Shown: positions 59,401 through 63,006 of the stretch, piece after piece
How positions within the stretch are numbered: position 1 is the stretch's first letter
How the letters are laid out: every line of letters starts with the position of its first letter
Assembly: GCA_028554795.2 (NCBI GenBank)
Contig: CM068838.1
Span: forward strand, 87,734,944 to 87,798,943
DNA length: 64,000 bases
From: Sinohyriopsis cumingii
Taxonomy: Eukaryota; Mollusca; Bivalvia; Unionida; Unionidae
Reading direction: 5' to 3'
Position numbers and translations under genes: made by a program
The notes under the pieces: generated by a model
Told to the model about the DNA's origin: nothing
Database searches by the model: none
Seen by the model: only the letters and a program-made list of their open reading frames with translations

Positions 59401-61448
59401 TGCAAAGATTATATCAATAATAAATGATAGCACATCACTTGTTGCAAAGATAATATCAATAATAAATGATAGCACATGGCTTGTTGCAAAGATTATATAA
59501 ATAATAAATGATAGCACATCGCTTGTTGCAAAGATTATATCAATAATAAATCATAGCACATGGCTTGTTGCAAAGATTATAGCAATAATAAATCATAGCA
59601 CATGGCTTGTTGCAAAGATTATATCAATAATAAATCATAGCACATCGCTTGTTGCAAAGATAATATCAATAATAAATGATAGCACATCGCTTGTTGCAAA
59701 GATTATATCAATAATAAATCATAGCACATGGCTTGTTGCAAAGATTATATCAATAATAAATCATAGCACATGGCTTGTTGCAAAGATTATATCAATAATA
59801 AATCATAGCACATGGCTTGTTGTAAAGATTATATCAATAATAAATCATAGCACATGGCTTGTTGCAAAGATAATATCAATAATAAATGATAGCACATGGC
59901 TTGTTGCAAAGATTATATCAATAATAAATCATATCACATGGCTTGTTGCAAAGATTATATCAATAATAAATGATAGCACATGGCTTGTTGCAAAGATTAT
60001 ATCAATAATAAATGATATTACATGGCTTGTTGCAAAGATTATATCACTCCAAATAAGTTCATAATAAAACCAAACATACCATATACTACCTAACCAACAA
60101 CCCCTGTGGGGGTGTTACATTTTCTAAAGGAGTTTTTTTTTTAGCACAATAAGTAAAGCTGAAGTGGTTCCTTTGATGTACTCTTATAATGACCAACATG
60201 TATATCTGCCACTGAATTCAGTCATTGTAAATATTAAAATCATCAATCTATTAATATATTTTCCCACTCTGCAGCTGGTTGAAGTAGGACTAGAAAGTCT
60301 TTGAACTTGCCACCCATCTAAAGTCATCGAACTTGCCACCCAGCTAAAGTCATTGAACTTGACACCCAGGAAAAGTCTCTGAACTTGCCACCCAGCTAAA
60401 GTCTCTGAACTTGCCAAGCAGCTAAAGTGATTAAACTTGCCGCCCAGCTAAAGTCTCTGAACTTGCCACCAAGCTAAAGTTGTTGAAATTGAAGCCCAGC
60501 TAAAGTCACTGAGCTTGCCACCCAGCTAAAGTCATTGAACCTGCCACCTACCTAAAGTCTTTGAACTTGCCAAGCAGCTAAAGTCGCTGAACTTGCCATC
60601 CAGCTAAAGTCTCTGAACCTGCCATTCCAACTAATGTCTTTGAACTTGCCACCCAGATAGTTTTTGAGCTTGCCACCCAGCTAAAGTCACTGAACTTGCC
60701 ACCCAGCTTAAGTCATTGAACTTGCCACCCAGATAAAATCATTAACTTGCCACCCAGCTAAAGTCACTGAACTTGCCACCCAGCTAAAGTCACTGAACTT
60801 GCCATCCAGCTAAAGTCTTTGAACTTGCCAATCCAGCTAATGTATTTGATCTTGCCATCAAGTGATTGTGTCATGCTTAACACAACACATGTGCCTGTAA
60901 CTTTAGTAATTTATACATTGGTATATACAATGTAACATTATGATTAACTGAGACTACTGGAGCAGTCTGCCAAAATCATGGTTTGCCTGGAGACAGATAT
61001 TAAAAAGCATAGATCTTACAATGCACCTAGTAAATTTTCTGCTCTTAAAAAACGGGGTAGGTGTAAAATAGAGTGGAGTGTGGGTGTTAATTAGGAATTA
61101 TACAGTATTCCAATTAAACCTTATCTTTTCATTATCTTTCAATATTATTAGAATATTTTCACTTTCTTTAACTTTTTATATACATATTACTAATATACAT
61201 TTCATATACAAATTTGACTATTGTGATTACAATACAGCCTACAAGGGGACATTTCTCAAACTTAAAAATTACCTTTTGGCCAGGCCAGGGTTCCATTTGG
61301 GTAGCAAATAGGAAGAGGCAGAATGGCTTCATCCAGTATCTTGATGTCTACAATGCAGTTACTGGTATCTGCAATCTCACAAACCCCCACCCCAAAAGTA
61401 AGTACTGACTCTCCACCATCCTCAAGTGTCTTCTTTGTGATGGAGTAC
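3520..61448 (-). CDS. Large tandem-repeat cysteine-rich (probably extracellular) protein, 28 exons, 5'-partial
   Basis: I joined 28 minus-strand exons, listed individually below, that keep one open frame of 1,354 codons plus TAG. Every junction used is AG acceptor / GT donor and every phase agrees. The product has seven units (window residues about 1-148 partial, 149-341, 342-561, 562-760, 761-959, 960-1148, 1149-1346) and an eight-residue tail. Each unit carries a C-x5-C-x4-CC block, an LP-x-LP lead-in, a T3 segment with a P-x-P-x-C ending, and an LG-I/L-x-x-YL block before a final Cys. Glycosylation sequons (NVT, NRT, NIT, NWT, NMT, NFT) and paired cysteines suggest a secreted or membrane-exposed protein; no membrane segment is seen within the reconstructed frame. 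I recall similar uncharacterised repeat proteins in bivalve genomes but cannot name a family or function. Signal peptide and upstream exons lie outside the window or were not found. Exon structure is strong; biological role is unknown. Confidence 0.88.
3926..4102 (-). CDS. Exon, unit 7 T4 segment
   Basis: 177 nt, acceptor CTGTATTTCAG, donor AGC A|GTAAGT. It encodes GLNLNKLLQAVGDSVTDQL, then LLFNKLGISQYIQSTQC and RPYQPSDDKRWNS. Phase 1 both sides. No further T1 exon is found to its left, so this is probably the last unit. Confidence 0.88.
4767..4915 (-). CDS. Exon, unit 7 T3 segment
   Basis: 149 nt, acceptor TTAATTCCAG, donor CCA G|GTATTT. It encodes YSITDLKADKLFLLNMNLTV, CFEKQSCVFEL and ends LPKPLCSDKFPG. 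Sequon NLT. Confidence 0.9.
5506..5773 (-). CDS. Exon, unit 7 T1 and T2 fused
   Basis: 268 nt, acceptor TTTACATTTCAG, donor ATT GA|GTAAGT. It encodes LCNRTLPMTLPTLPNNVT, CTLGNTCMSVQCCVDI (full core), LDACNYFLNIS, LLNYEFG and then HHYSLNGIANIE, which corresponds to the T2 microexon. No intron separates T1 from T2 here, unlike units 2-6. Phase 1 in, 2 out. Confidence 0.92.
6500..6848 (+). mobile_element. tRNA-derived SINE, family A copy 1
   Basis: The head has a pol III A box (TGGCCTAGTGGTTAGAGC) and a B box (GGTTCGAACCC). A body of about 250 bp follows, with TGCCCCAGTGCTAGACA and ACACTATAAAATGCCACACT, and the element ends in a (CA)-rich tail. Two further copies (9943-10275 minus, 38240-38570 plus) share the whole length, showing a dispersed family. 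Confidence 0.85.
7070..7218. repeat. 20-22 bp minisatellite
   Basis: About seven copies of AAGGATTTATACTATTTT with T/A and length variation. Confidence 0.9.
7543..7692 (-). CDS. Exon, unit 6 T4 segment
   Basis: 150 nt, acceptor TTTACTTGTCAG, donor AAT T|GTAAGT. It encodes DTSTILNQLITDAKGQLTNY, then EKLGISKYLLLEEC and QPGQWVN. The FSL-x-x-W start seen in other T4 exons is absent. Confidence 0.88.
8341..8495 (-). CDS. Exon, unit 6 T3 segment
   Basis: 155 nt, acceptor TTTTTTTCAG, donor CCA G|GTACTG. It encodes YKIEDLDRFLLFSLNLSL, CFETDFCEISV and ends LPKSPCEWANVLKLP. Sequon NLS. Phase 2 in, 1 out. Confidence 0.9.
9349..9411. repeat. 21-bp tandem repeat, three copies
   Basis: Unit CTAATGGAACACTAAAAAGT plus one base; the copies are almost identical. 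Confidence 0.92.
9558..9640 (+). mobile_element. Fragment of a Tigger-like element end
   Basis: TA followed by CACCTCTCCCTCGATAACTC matches the terminal repeat of the element at 47778 with few differences, and GGGGTCCAAAAACATGG resembles its inner flank. The other end was not found. Confidence 0.55.
9943..10275 (-). mobile_element. tRNA-derived SINE, family A copy 2
   Basis: Reverse-strand copy: head near 10275 (A-box CCTAGTGGTTAGAGTGTCC, degraded B box), the same body, and a (CA)n tail seen as GT repeats at 9944-9968. It is more diverged than the copy at 38.2 kb. Confidence 0.8.
11440..11690 (+). mobile_element. tRNA-derived SINE, family B copy 1, with target-site duplication
   Basis: The head carries GTGGCCGAGTGGTCTAAAGC (A box of Ser/Leu tRNA type) and GGTTCGAGCCT (B box). 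A conserved middle (GCTTGCCAGTAGCTTCTCG ... CCATCATTAATACTGGCCGC) and a (CAA)n tail follow. ACAGGAACAGTG flanks it at 11428-11439 and 11687-11698. The middle resembles the shared central domain of mollusc SINEs (my recollection, not checked). The 71-codon open frame across it is not a gene. Confidence 0.9.
11760..11802 (-). CDS. Microexon, unit 6 T2
   Basis: 43 nt, acceptor TTCTTTTTCAG, donor GCT GA|GTAAGT. It encodes AVSNSFWLFGIFRAD with neighbours. Length and phase match the other T2 microexons although the sequence is diverged. Confidence 0.7.
11816..11841. repeat. (TA)n microsatellite
   Basis: About 13 TA dinucleotides, 14 bp upstream of the unit 6 T2 microexon in the direction of transcription, just beyond its polypyrimidine tract. 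Confidence 0.95.
12247..12465 (-). CDS. Exon, unit 6 T1 cysteine-rich segment
   Basis: 219 nt, acceptor ATATATTTTCAG, donor TTA G|GTATTT. It encodes ECSFVNTSNLPKLDHRMS, CYIPKYCTAINCCLRV (full core), IDLNPCNNTFDI and ends LLDYGSL. Sequons NTS and NNT. The WG normally at the donor is YGSL. Confidence 0.88.
12921..13091 (-). CDS. Exon, unit 5 T4 segment
   Basis: 171 nt, acceptor ATGTGTTGCAG, donor AAT G|GTAAGT. It encodes EFSLTSYMDKMGWGDALSSA, then ELLDMLGLTQNILLNPPC and ends APYSAVEPYWTN. Phase 1 both sides. Confidence 0.9.
13781..13944 (-). CDS. Exon, unit 5 T3 segment
   Basis: 164 nt, acceptor TTTTACTCAACAG, donor GGC G|GTACTG. It encodes YSIGKLDDSKMFVVNLDFNV, then CLEKGQPCQLSL, and ends IPQPLCNTNVSFVPG. 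Sequon NVS. Confidence 0.9.
15744..15792 (-). CDS. Microexon, unit 5 T2
   Basis: 49 nt, acceptor TTTTTTACAG, donor TTC AG|GTACAG. It encodes GQKETLYLDSGNMIYFS with neighbours; the longest T2 microexon here. Phase 1 in, 2 out. Confidence 0.78.
16020..16347. repeat. 41-bp minisatellite, eight copies
   Basis: The unit contains ATCATGGTTGATTCTGGAGA and TAGCTGACAAGGCACTAAT. Copies alternate TAGATC and TAAATC, suggesting growth by an 82-bp dimer. Confidence 0.95.
17322..17534 (-). CDS. Exon, unit 5 T1 cysteine-rich segment
   Basis: 213 nt, acceptor TTTATTTTAATAG, donor TGG G|GTAAGA. It encodes ECFYKKFTLPTLPSGVV, CSVSETCTSIDCCVTV (full core), LDFCNFEIS and ends SYNWG. Phase 1 both sides. Confidence 0.92.
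17620..18985. repeat. Degenerate minisatellite, about 34-38 bp unit
   Basis: About 35 loosely conserved units of CTCAAACTCTAATACACACC plus TGGCCCTGTACTGT fill most of the intron between unit 5 T1 and unit 4 T4. Weak open frames in it (18271-19065) come from the repeat and are not genes. Confidence 0.9.
19369..19533 (-). CDS. Exon, unit 4 T4 segment
   Basis: 165 nt, acceptor ATGATTTTCAG, donor AAT G|GTATAT. It encodes NFSLTSWMKNHALDTMTDAA, then FLLEQLGIDTYLLKPPC and GAVNGWKN. It matches unit 3 T4 closely across the LGI-x-x-YLLKP block. Confidence 0.92.
20655..20790 (-). mobile_element. tRNA-like SINE relic
   Basis: On the minus strand, GTAGTTTAGTTGGCAGAGC is followed by TTGTAATCC and GGGTTCAA, the order of a Thr-type tRNA A box, anticodon arm and B box. 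No clear tail or duplications; called a relic rather than a tRNA gene because the acceptor arms do not pair. Confidence 0.5.
21100..22590. repeat. Degenerate tandem copies of a roughly 130-bp dispersed repeat
   Basis: Phrases AAGCTCAGCCAAT, CACCTCATTAATATGCATGG, CTCATAATCATACTCA and CCAAGTTTGATCAAAAA recur in the same order several times. Divergence is high and unit boundaries are approximate. Confidence 0.6.
22595..23382. repeat. Roughly 32-bp minisatellite
   Basis: About 24 copies of ATAGATTCACTCATTATTGT followed by ACTCATTACCATGC. The array is embedded in a copy of the flanking dispersed repeat. Confidence 0.95.
23491..23607. repeat. 54-bp tandem duplication
   Basis: Two copies of GGCTACATGACACATAATGC ... 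GTGCAAGGTTATACCAT and the start of a third. Confidence 0.9.
23728..24075. repeat. Roughly 50-65 bp minisatellite, about six copies
   Basis: Unit contains GAAGTCCATGTATTTGTACC, TTCTAACACTCTCCTCAGAG and TAAAAC. Some copies carry an extra CAAGAATCATG insertion; one is shortened. An 81-codon frame on the minus strand is an artefact of it. Confidence 0.92.
24488..24654 (-). CDS. Exon, unit 4 T3 segment
   Basis: 167 nt, acceptor CTCTCAG, donor AAG A|GTAAGT. It encodes FSIRKLEAEKRFLIDLDILA, then CFEANGNCMIQL, and ends VPQLICDLSASLSIYK. Two Cys spaced as C-x6-C, plus the final one. Confidence 0.9.
25549..25591 (-). CDS. Microexon, unit 4 T2
   Basis: 43 nt, acceptor TTTCTGCAG, donor TTT GA|GTAAGT. 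It encodes GKKERFTILDFLTFE with neighbours. Phase 1 in, 2 out. Confidence 0.82.
25853..25908. repeat. (TA)n microsatellite
   Basis: About 28 TA dinucleotides in the intron between unit 4 T1 and T2. Confidence 0.97.
26120..26341 (-). CDS. Exon, unit 4 T1 cysteine-rich segment
   Basis: 222 nt, acceptor TATAATTGCAG, donor TGG G|GTGAGG. It encodes ECQLGFIDLPPIPANLPIN, CHIPESCTALDCCIF (full core), NIDMCSYKMSG and ends LLLYNDWG. Phase 1 both sides. Confidence 0.92.
26610..28887. repeat. 61-bp minisatellite, about 38 copies, with higher-order structure
   Basis: The unit reads AGGCCTTAGACTTTACAATC, CCTCTATAAATCTGCC, TAAAAAAGCCAAACATAC, TTGCAAT. Recurrent variants are ATATATTTGCAAT, CCCTATATAAA and a short form lacking about 10 bases (AACATACAGCCTTAG at about 26866, 28070, 28306, 28540). 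It lies in the intron between unit 4 T1 and unit 3 T4. No coding content. Confidence 0.97.
28890..30189. other. Intron stretch without recognised genes
   Basis: Part of the intron between unit 4 T1 and unit 3 T4. I see no exon, RNA gene or clear mobile element. Confidence 0.6.
30190..30375 (-). CDS. Exon, unit 3 T4 segment
   Basis: 186 nt, acceptor GTTTTGCAG, donor AAT G|GTAGGT; phase 1 both sides. It encodes NFSLGNWVSEMVANKT, then a Gln/Thr-rich helix, LLLDQLGITKYLLKPQC and YPYSPSVNGWNN. This is the best match to the T4 consensus. Sequons NFS and NKT. Confidence 0.92.
30376..33284. other. Intron between unit 3 T4 and T3
   Basis: It contains a TA tract (listed) and an 89-codon minus-strand frame with a hydrophobic stretch near 30800-30930 that is not joined to the gene in phase. 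Nothing else recognised. Confidence 0.6.
31062..31123. repeat. (TA)n microsatellite
   Basis: About 30 TA dinucleotides with one GTA interruption. Confidence 0.97.
33285..33460 (-). CDS. Exon, unit 3 T3 segment
   Basis: 176 nt, acceptor TTTCTGTAATAG, donor AAA A|GTAAGT. It encodes FTVNKMANNLGFIVDLKLLI, then CIPDGDKKPMCIPSEDG and ends IPACNARAYESFK. It is longer between its cysteines than units 5-7. Confidence 0.88.
34838..34883 (-). CDS. Microexon, unit 3 T2
   Basis: 46 nt, acceptor TTTCATTGTAAG, donor ATC AA|GTAAGT. It encodes GEEHILSLADGAIQIK when joined to its neighbours. The size, phase pattern (1 in, 2 out) and acidic start match the other T2 exons. Confidence 0.78.
35668..35727. repeat. 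Palindromic (ATA)n/(TAT)n microsatellite
   Basis: About ten ATA/TAA triplets run directly into about ten TTA triplets with a single turn near 35697, so each strand can fold on itself. Confidence 0.95.
36034..36328. repeat. 58-bp minisatellite, five copies
   Basis: Unit ACTATTGTGGATTAAATATT, GTGGACTAAATTTATTC, TTTACATAGAACTAAAATGC. Copies are almost identical, implying recent expansion. Confidence 0.96.
37020..37205. mobile_element. Possible small DNA-transposon-derived repeat
   Basis: The motif CTGCTATGAGCGACC and variants (GCTATGAGCGACCACCTG, GTTATGAGCAACCACCTG, GCTATGACCGACTGC) recur four times within 185 bp. Such repeated GCTAT-GCGACC ends are typical of Tigger-like miniature elements, but boundaries are unclear. 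Confidence 0.35.
37767..38018 (-). CDS. Exon, unit 3 T1 cysteine-rich segment
   Basis: 252 nt, acceptor TTCATTCACAG, donor TGG G|GTAAGT. It encodes GCPWNLTSFLTKLPNSL, then CQMPDNCFGLQCCLNF (the full C-x5-C-x4-CC core), FKLDPCDF, and ends TLDWG. Sequon WNLT. Phase 1 on both sides. Confidence 0.9.
38240..38570 (+). mobile_element. tRNA-derived SINE, family A copy 3
   Basis: Starts CCGCTCCAGTGGCCTAGTGG, B box GGTTCAACCCC, then the family body and a (CA)n tail at about 38555-38566. It sits 222 bp upstream (in plus coordinates) of the unit 3 T1 exon, inside the intron. Confidence 0.85.
39206..39251 (-). CDS. Exon, unit 2 T4 second part
   Basis: 46 nt, acceptor TTTTCTTTGCAG, donor AAG G|GTATGT, phase 0 in and 1 out. 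It encodes NYFSTGQCVLPAPPK, continuing LGIK with NYF where other units have KYLL or TYLL. It is shorter than the equivalent tails and lacks the W-x-N ending. It lies about 5.4 kb from its partner. Confidence 0.78.
39389..40146. repeat. 39-bp minisatellite, about 19 copies, open in frame
   Basis: The unit is GGAGTCCAAGGTTAATATTC plus CCTCATCCAACTAGTAATT. Because 39 is a multiple of three, a 232-codon plus-strand frame (39359-40057) of a 13-residue repeat (SNWSPRLIFPHPT) stays open. It is in an intron, has no start context and occurs only as this array, so I do not call it a gene. Confidence 0.95.
40150..43005. other. Intron sequence, unassigned, probably old mobile-element debris
   Basis: Lies between the two parts of unit 2 T4. 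Base composition is richer in G and C than the surrounding introns, and short phrases (CCAGTGATGTGACAGTCACT, CCCAGTGCTG) repeat weakly. No coding frame. Confidence 0.4.
43010..43322. repeat. Roughly 35-bp minisatellite, about nine copies
   Basis: Unit CACTTTCTGTTTCATTGACG then TTACTCTTAACAGT with point changes and one shortened copy. Confidence 0.95.
44285..44360. repeat. Orphan inverted unit of the 39-bp minisatellite
   Basis: The reverse complement contains AGATTAATATTCTCTCACCC and AATTAGAAATTGG, matching the array at 39.4-40.1 kb in the same intron but on the opposite strand. Confidence 0.6.
44619..44707 (-). CDS. Exon, unit 2 T4 first part
   Basis: 89 nt, phase 1 in and phase 0 out (ATT AAG|GTAAGC). 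It encodes AISFEGLKNAIGGSLTEEA, then FDLLLEALGIK, the helical block before the LGI motif. It is split from the rest of T4 at the same place as unit 1. Confidence 0.85.
44938..45092 (-). CDS. Exon, unit 2 T3 segment
   Basis: 155 nt (phase 2 in, 1 out). Acceptor TTTGCCTTTCAG, donor CCA G|GTAAGC. It encodes FSIGKNDDKKVFVVTASLKF, then CLGQDSCIW, and ends VPIPVCNENFTLPG. It closely resembles unit 5 T3 (YSIGKLDDSKMFVV). Sequon NFT. Confidence 0.9.
45093..47777. other. Intron sequence left of the Tigger element
   Basis: Part of the 7.3-kb intron between unit 2 T3 and T2. Apart from the 38-bp array there are overlapping short plus-strand frames at 46828-47319 without recognisable domains. Confidence 0.45.
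46060..46250. repeat. 38-bp minisatellite, five copies
   Basis: Unit GGTCCAAGTTAAGGCAGCCT then GTTGTGCTACTGATATA. Confidence 0.95.
47778..49966 (+). mobile_element. Pogo/Tigger-like DNA transposon, internally deleted
   Basis: Terminal inverted repeats of about 24 bp (47778-47801 and 49943-49966; core CTCCCTCGATAACTCGCGC) differ at one position near the tip and are bounded by TA on both sides, as in the Tc1/mariner superfamily. Extra copies of the CGATAACTCGC motif lie just inside each end. The interior keeps only the C-terminal part of a transposase, so the element could not move by itself. Confidence 0.85.
48701..49309 (+). pseudogene. C-terminal remnant of a pogo/Tigger-type transposase
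   Basis: An open stretch of about 200 codons has no good ATG, and an in-frame TGA lies just upstream (48677-48679). Its end, DIAIRWLETQN followed by MQLRNLRDFARRQRNQ and TKKIN, is the pattern at the C-terminus of Tigger/jerky-type proteins. The frame continues after a single TGA as FFKK, so the usual PCNA-binding-like ending (K-I-x-x-FF) is cut by that stop. The centromere-protein-B-like DNA-binding domain and DDE catalytic domain are absent. The acidic middle is typical of linkers in this family. Confidence 0.72.
49967..52430. other. Intron sequence right of the Tigger element
   Basis: Short frames on both strands (for example 50040-50345 and 50691-50894) have no recognised domain. Composition resembles 40.2-42.2 kb and 45.2-47.5 kb, suggesting related mobile-element debris. 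Confidence 0.4.
52431..52473 (-). CDS. Microexon, unit 2 T2
   Basis: 43 nt, AG|GT AAA GAG start after CTTTCAG and AA|GTAGGT donor. It encodes GKEEVLELTKNIIIK, similar in length and phase (1 in, 2 out) to the other T2 microexons. A donor four bases further left (AG|GTATGA) would be in the wrong phase and create a stop, so GTAGGT was chosen. The exon is nearly 7.3 kb from the next one. Confidence 0.68.
52532..52585. repeat. (TA)n microsatellite
   Basis: About 27 TA dinucleotides, 58 bp upstream of the unit 2 T2 microexon in the direction of transcription. Confidence 0.97.
52765..52848. repeat. (TA)n microsatellite
   Basis: About 41 uninterrupted TA dinucleotides; the second TA tract within 300 bp. 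Confidence 0.97.
53378..53414. repeat. (TC)n plus short (TA)n microsatellite
   Basis: About 14 TC dinucleotides followed by five TA. Confidence 0.95.
53550..53578. repeat. (TTA)n microsatellite
   Basis: About nine triplets with one G interruption. Confidence 0.9.
54228..54473 (-). CDS. Exon, unit 2 T1 cysteine-rich segment
   Basis: 246 nt, phase 1 in (acceptor TTGCAACAG) and phase 1 out (TGG G|GTAAGA). It encodes DCKLLNRTFTMPPI at the start, NCMRFDVCVDF in the core, LKLDACQFYL and ends WNITRLLISYNWG. The usual C-x5-C-x4-CC core is degraded: the first Cys and one of the CC pair are missing. Sequons LNRT and WNIT are present. Confidence 0.9.
55324..55352. repeat. (TG)n microsatellite
   Basis: About 13 TG dinucleotides with one interruption. 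Confidence 0.9.
55785..55926 (-). CDS. Exon, unit 1 T4 second part carrying a SAP-like motif
   Basis: 142 nt, phase 0 in, phase 1 out (CTA G|GTATAG), acceptor TTATCTTTGCAG. It opens ELLAGTPPCPRPEN, matching the YLL-x-x-P-C part of T4, then has NMTLQALKSTLQERGLLTTG followed by TRAELEAALRTDD. The pattern L-x-x-x-L-x-x-x-GL-x-x-x-G-x-x-x-E-L is that of a SAP helix-extended loop-helix. SAP domains are usually nuclear nucleic-acid binders, so in a protein with N-glycosylation sequons this may be a convergent fold or have another role. No other unit in the window has it. Confidence 0.82.
57440..57815. repeat. Roughly 38-bp minisatellite, about nine copies
   Basis: Unit GCTTCAGTACTTAATTACTG then AAATGTACAATATATG. 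Each unit holds an inverted repeat CAGTA/TACTG with a 6-base spacer. Confidence 0.94.
58143..58396 (+). mobile_element. tRNA-derived SINE, family B copy 2, with target-site duplication
   Basis: Same family as 11440-11690 along the whole length, ending in a (CAA)n tail. The flanks AACAACTTTTTTGCAG (58127-58142) and AACAACTTTTTGCAG (58393-58407) differ by one T, consistent with retrotransposition by a LINE partner. Confidence 0.9.
58962..59089 (-). CDS. Exon, unit 1 T4 segment, first part
   Basis: 128 nt, starting phase 1 after a clean TTTTTTTCAG acceptor and ending phase 0 at GAG|GTTTGT. It encodes VNWTEMLSKDN, then a Lys/Ala-rich helix, and ends SELGLPE, which aligns with the LGI-x-x block of other units. 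The NWT sequon is conserved in type. Unlike units 3-7 the T4 segment is interrupted here by a phase-0 intron, shared with unit 2. Confidence 0.83.
59240..60048. repeat. 42-bp minisatellite, about 19 copies
   Basis: Unit AATAATAAATGATAGCACAT, GGCTTGTTGCAAAGAT, TATATC. The unit is a multiple of three, so frames stay open on both strands (59213-59500 plus, 59227-59517 minus); neither is a gene. Confidence 0.97.
60292..60862. repeat. Roughly 27-bp minisatellite, about 21 copies
   Basis: Unit AAGTCTCTGAACTTGCCACC plus CAGCTA, moderately diverged. Confidence 0.95.
61273..61448 (-). CDS. Exon, unit 1 T3 segment
   Basis: First exon recognised in the window (176 nt; one base completes a codon, 58 codons, one base over). 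It begins YSITKKTLEDGG and ends with the P-x-P-x-C block (LPLPICYPNGT) and WPK. Two Cys precede the final one. The donor is GTAATT; the acceptor follows TTGAAG. No convincing T2 or T1 exon for this unit was found in 61449-64000, so they lie further upstream or are diverged. Confidence 0.82.
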
Positions 61449-62311
61449 CTTCAAGTGGAAATCAAACATTCCTTTATAATGGGAAATTTGTAGTCTCACC
61501 CATGACAAATGTCACCCTCATCATGACTCAACCTCTCGTCTTTTGACCCATTCATGAAATGGGACCTTCTGTATCTTCTGTTCAATTATGCATAGGCTTG
61601 TGACAATGCAATGTTATTTTTACAAGTTCTGAAGCAGTAAGAAATAAATAAAACAATTCATACTTCATATTTTAAAAATTCATTGCAGGCAAATAAATTG
61701 GAAGAAGCTGGAGAAAATAATTATCATGTTTCGTATCTGACACAATTCATGGCATGAAAATAGGTCACTGTTGAACAGCCCCATATACTATGATCCATTT
61801 CTTTATTCAAAAGTATCCACCTGAATGGCACAATTAACAATTAATCTGATTAAAATGCCATTTAAAAAAAGGCAGACTTTCATTTCTTATGCTTTTTATT
61901 ATACCATGTTTTTCTTCCTTGTGACCAGTAACCTATACAATTACAGGTCTTTTGCAACTATCTGAATTCAAATTATGTCATTAAGTAAATTCTTTCAAAA
62001 TAAGAAACATTAAGAACAAATCTTTAAGGATACTATCTAAACCTGAACTAGCCAGTTTTCCCTACACAAATTAAAATGGCAATGAGAAAAACAAGCACTC
62101 CCTCCTGAAATGGTCTGCAGTCAAAATAAACATAGTCCATTTTCATAACTTATGAAAGACATGACAGTAACATGAGAAATTCATTAGTGTGTGTATGTAT
62201 TGATGTATGATATGAAATCTGTATACTGTTACAATACAGAAATTTTAAATTTATTTTGTAGAATAAAATAAAACAAAATAATAGGGAAAGAAAAGAAAAC
62301 AAATTTTGTGG

Positions 62312-62392
62312 CCACAGGTAGGTTCAAACCCACAATGTTTGTGTTAGGAGTGCAATACCTGAACCAACTGAACAATGCAAAATGTTTGACAT
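62312..62392 (-). mobile_element. tRNA-like SINE relic
   Basis: On the minus strand, TGTTCAGTTGGTTCAGG (A-box-like) and GTGGGTTTGAACC (B-box-like) are about 35 bases apart. No body or tail could be delimited. Confidence 0.4.
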
Positions 62393-62536
62393 ATGAGATA
62401 TTAGATTATGGATAAAAGCATATACAGTCTTCTTATGCAAGATTTTAATCATGAACCAAATAAATGAAATATCTTTGCTAATGCTAAAAATGAAATACGC
62501 TTGAAATGAATAAATAAACATCATCTGCTTACATAT

Positions 62537-63006
62537 CTTGATGTGAAGACATGATGGTACAGTGTGAATTGATGTGAAGACATGATGGTACAGTGTGAAA
62601 TGATGTGAAGACATGATGGTACAGTGTGAATAAATGTGAAGACATGATGGTACAGTGTGAATTGATGTGAAGACATCATGGTACAGTGTGAATTGATGTG
62701 AAGACATCATGGTACAGTGTGAATTGATGTGAAGACATGATGGTACAGTGTGAATTGATGTGAAGACATCATGGTACAGTGTGAATTGATGTGAAGACAT
62801 CATGGTACAGTGTGAATTGATGTGAAGACATCATGGTACAGTGTGAATTGATGTGAAGACATCATGGTACTGTGAGAAATGATGTGAAGACATGATGGTA
62901 CAGTGTGAATTGATGTGAAGACATGATGGTACAGTGTGAAATGATGTGAAGACATGATGGTACAGTGTGAAATGATGTTAAGACATGATGGTACAGTGTG
63001 AAATGG
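62537..63006. repeat. 31-bp minisatellite, about 15 copies
   Basis: Unit TGATGTGAAGACATGATGGT plus ACAGTGTGAAT. Two minus-strand frames across it (62324-63084) are artefacts. Confidence 0.97.

Noticed and set aside
59213-59517. Overlapping open frames on both strands with a 14-residue repeat
   Set aside because: Direct consequence of a 42-bp tandem unit divisible by three.
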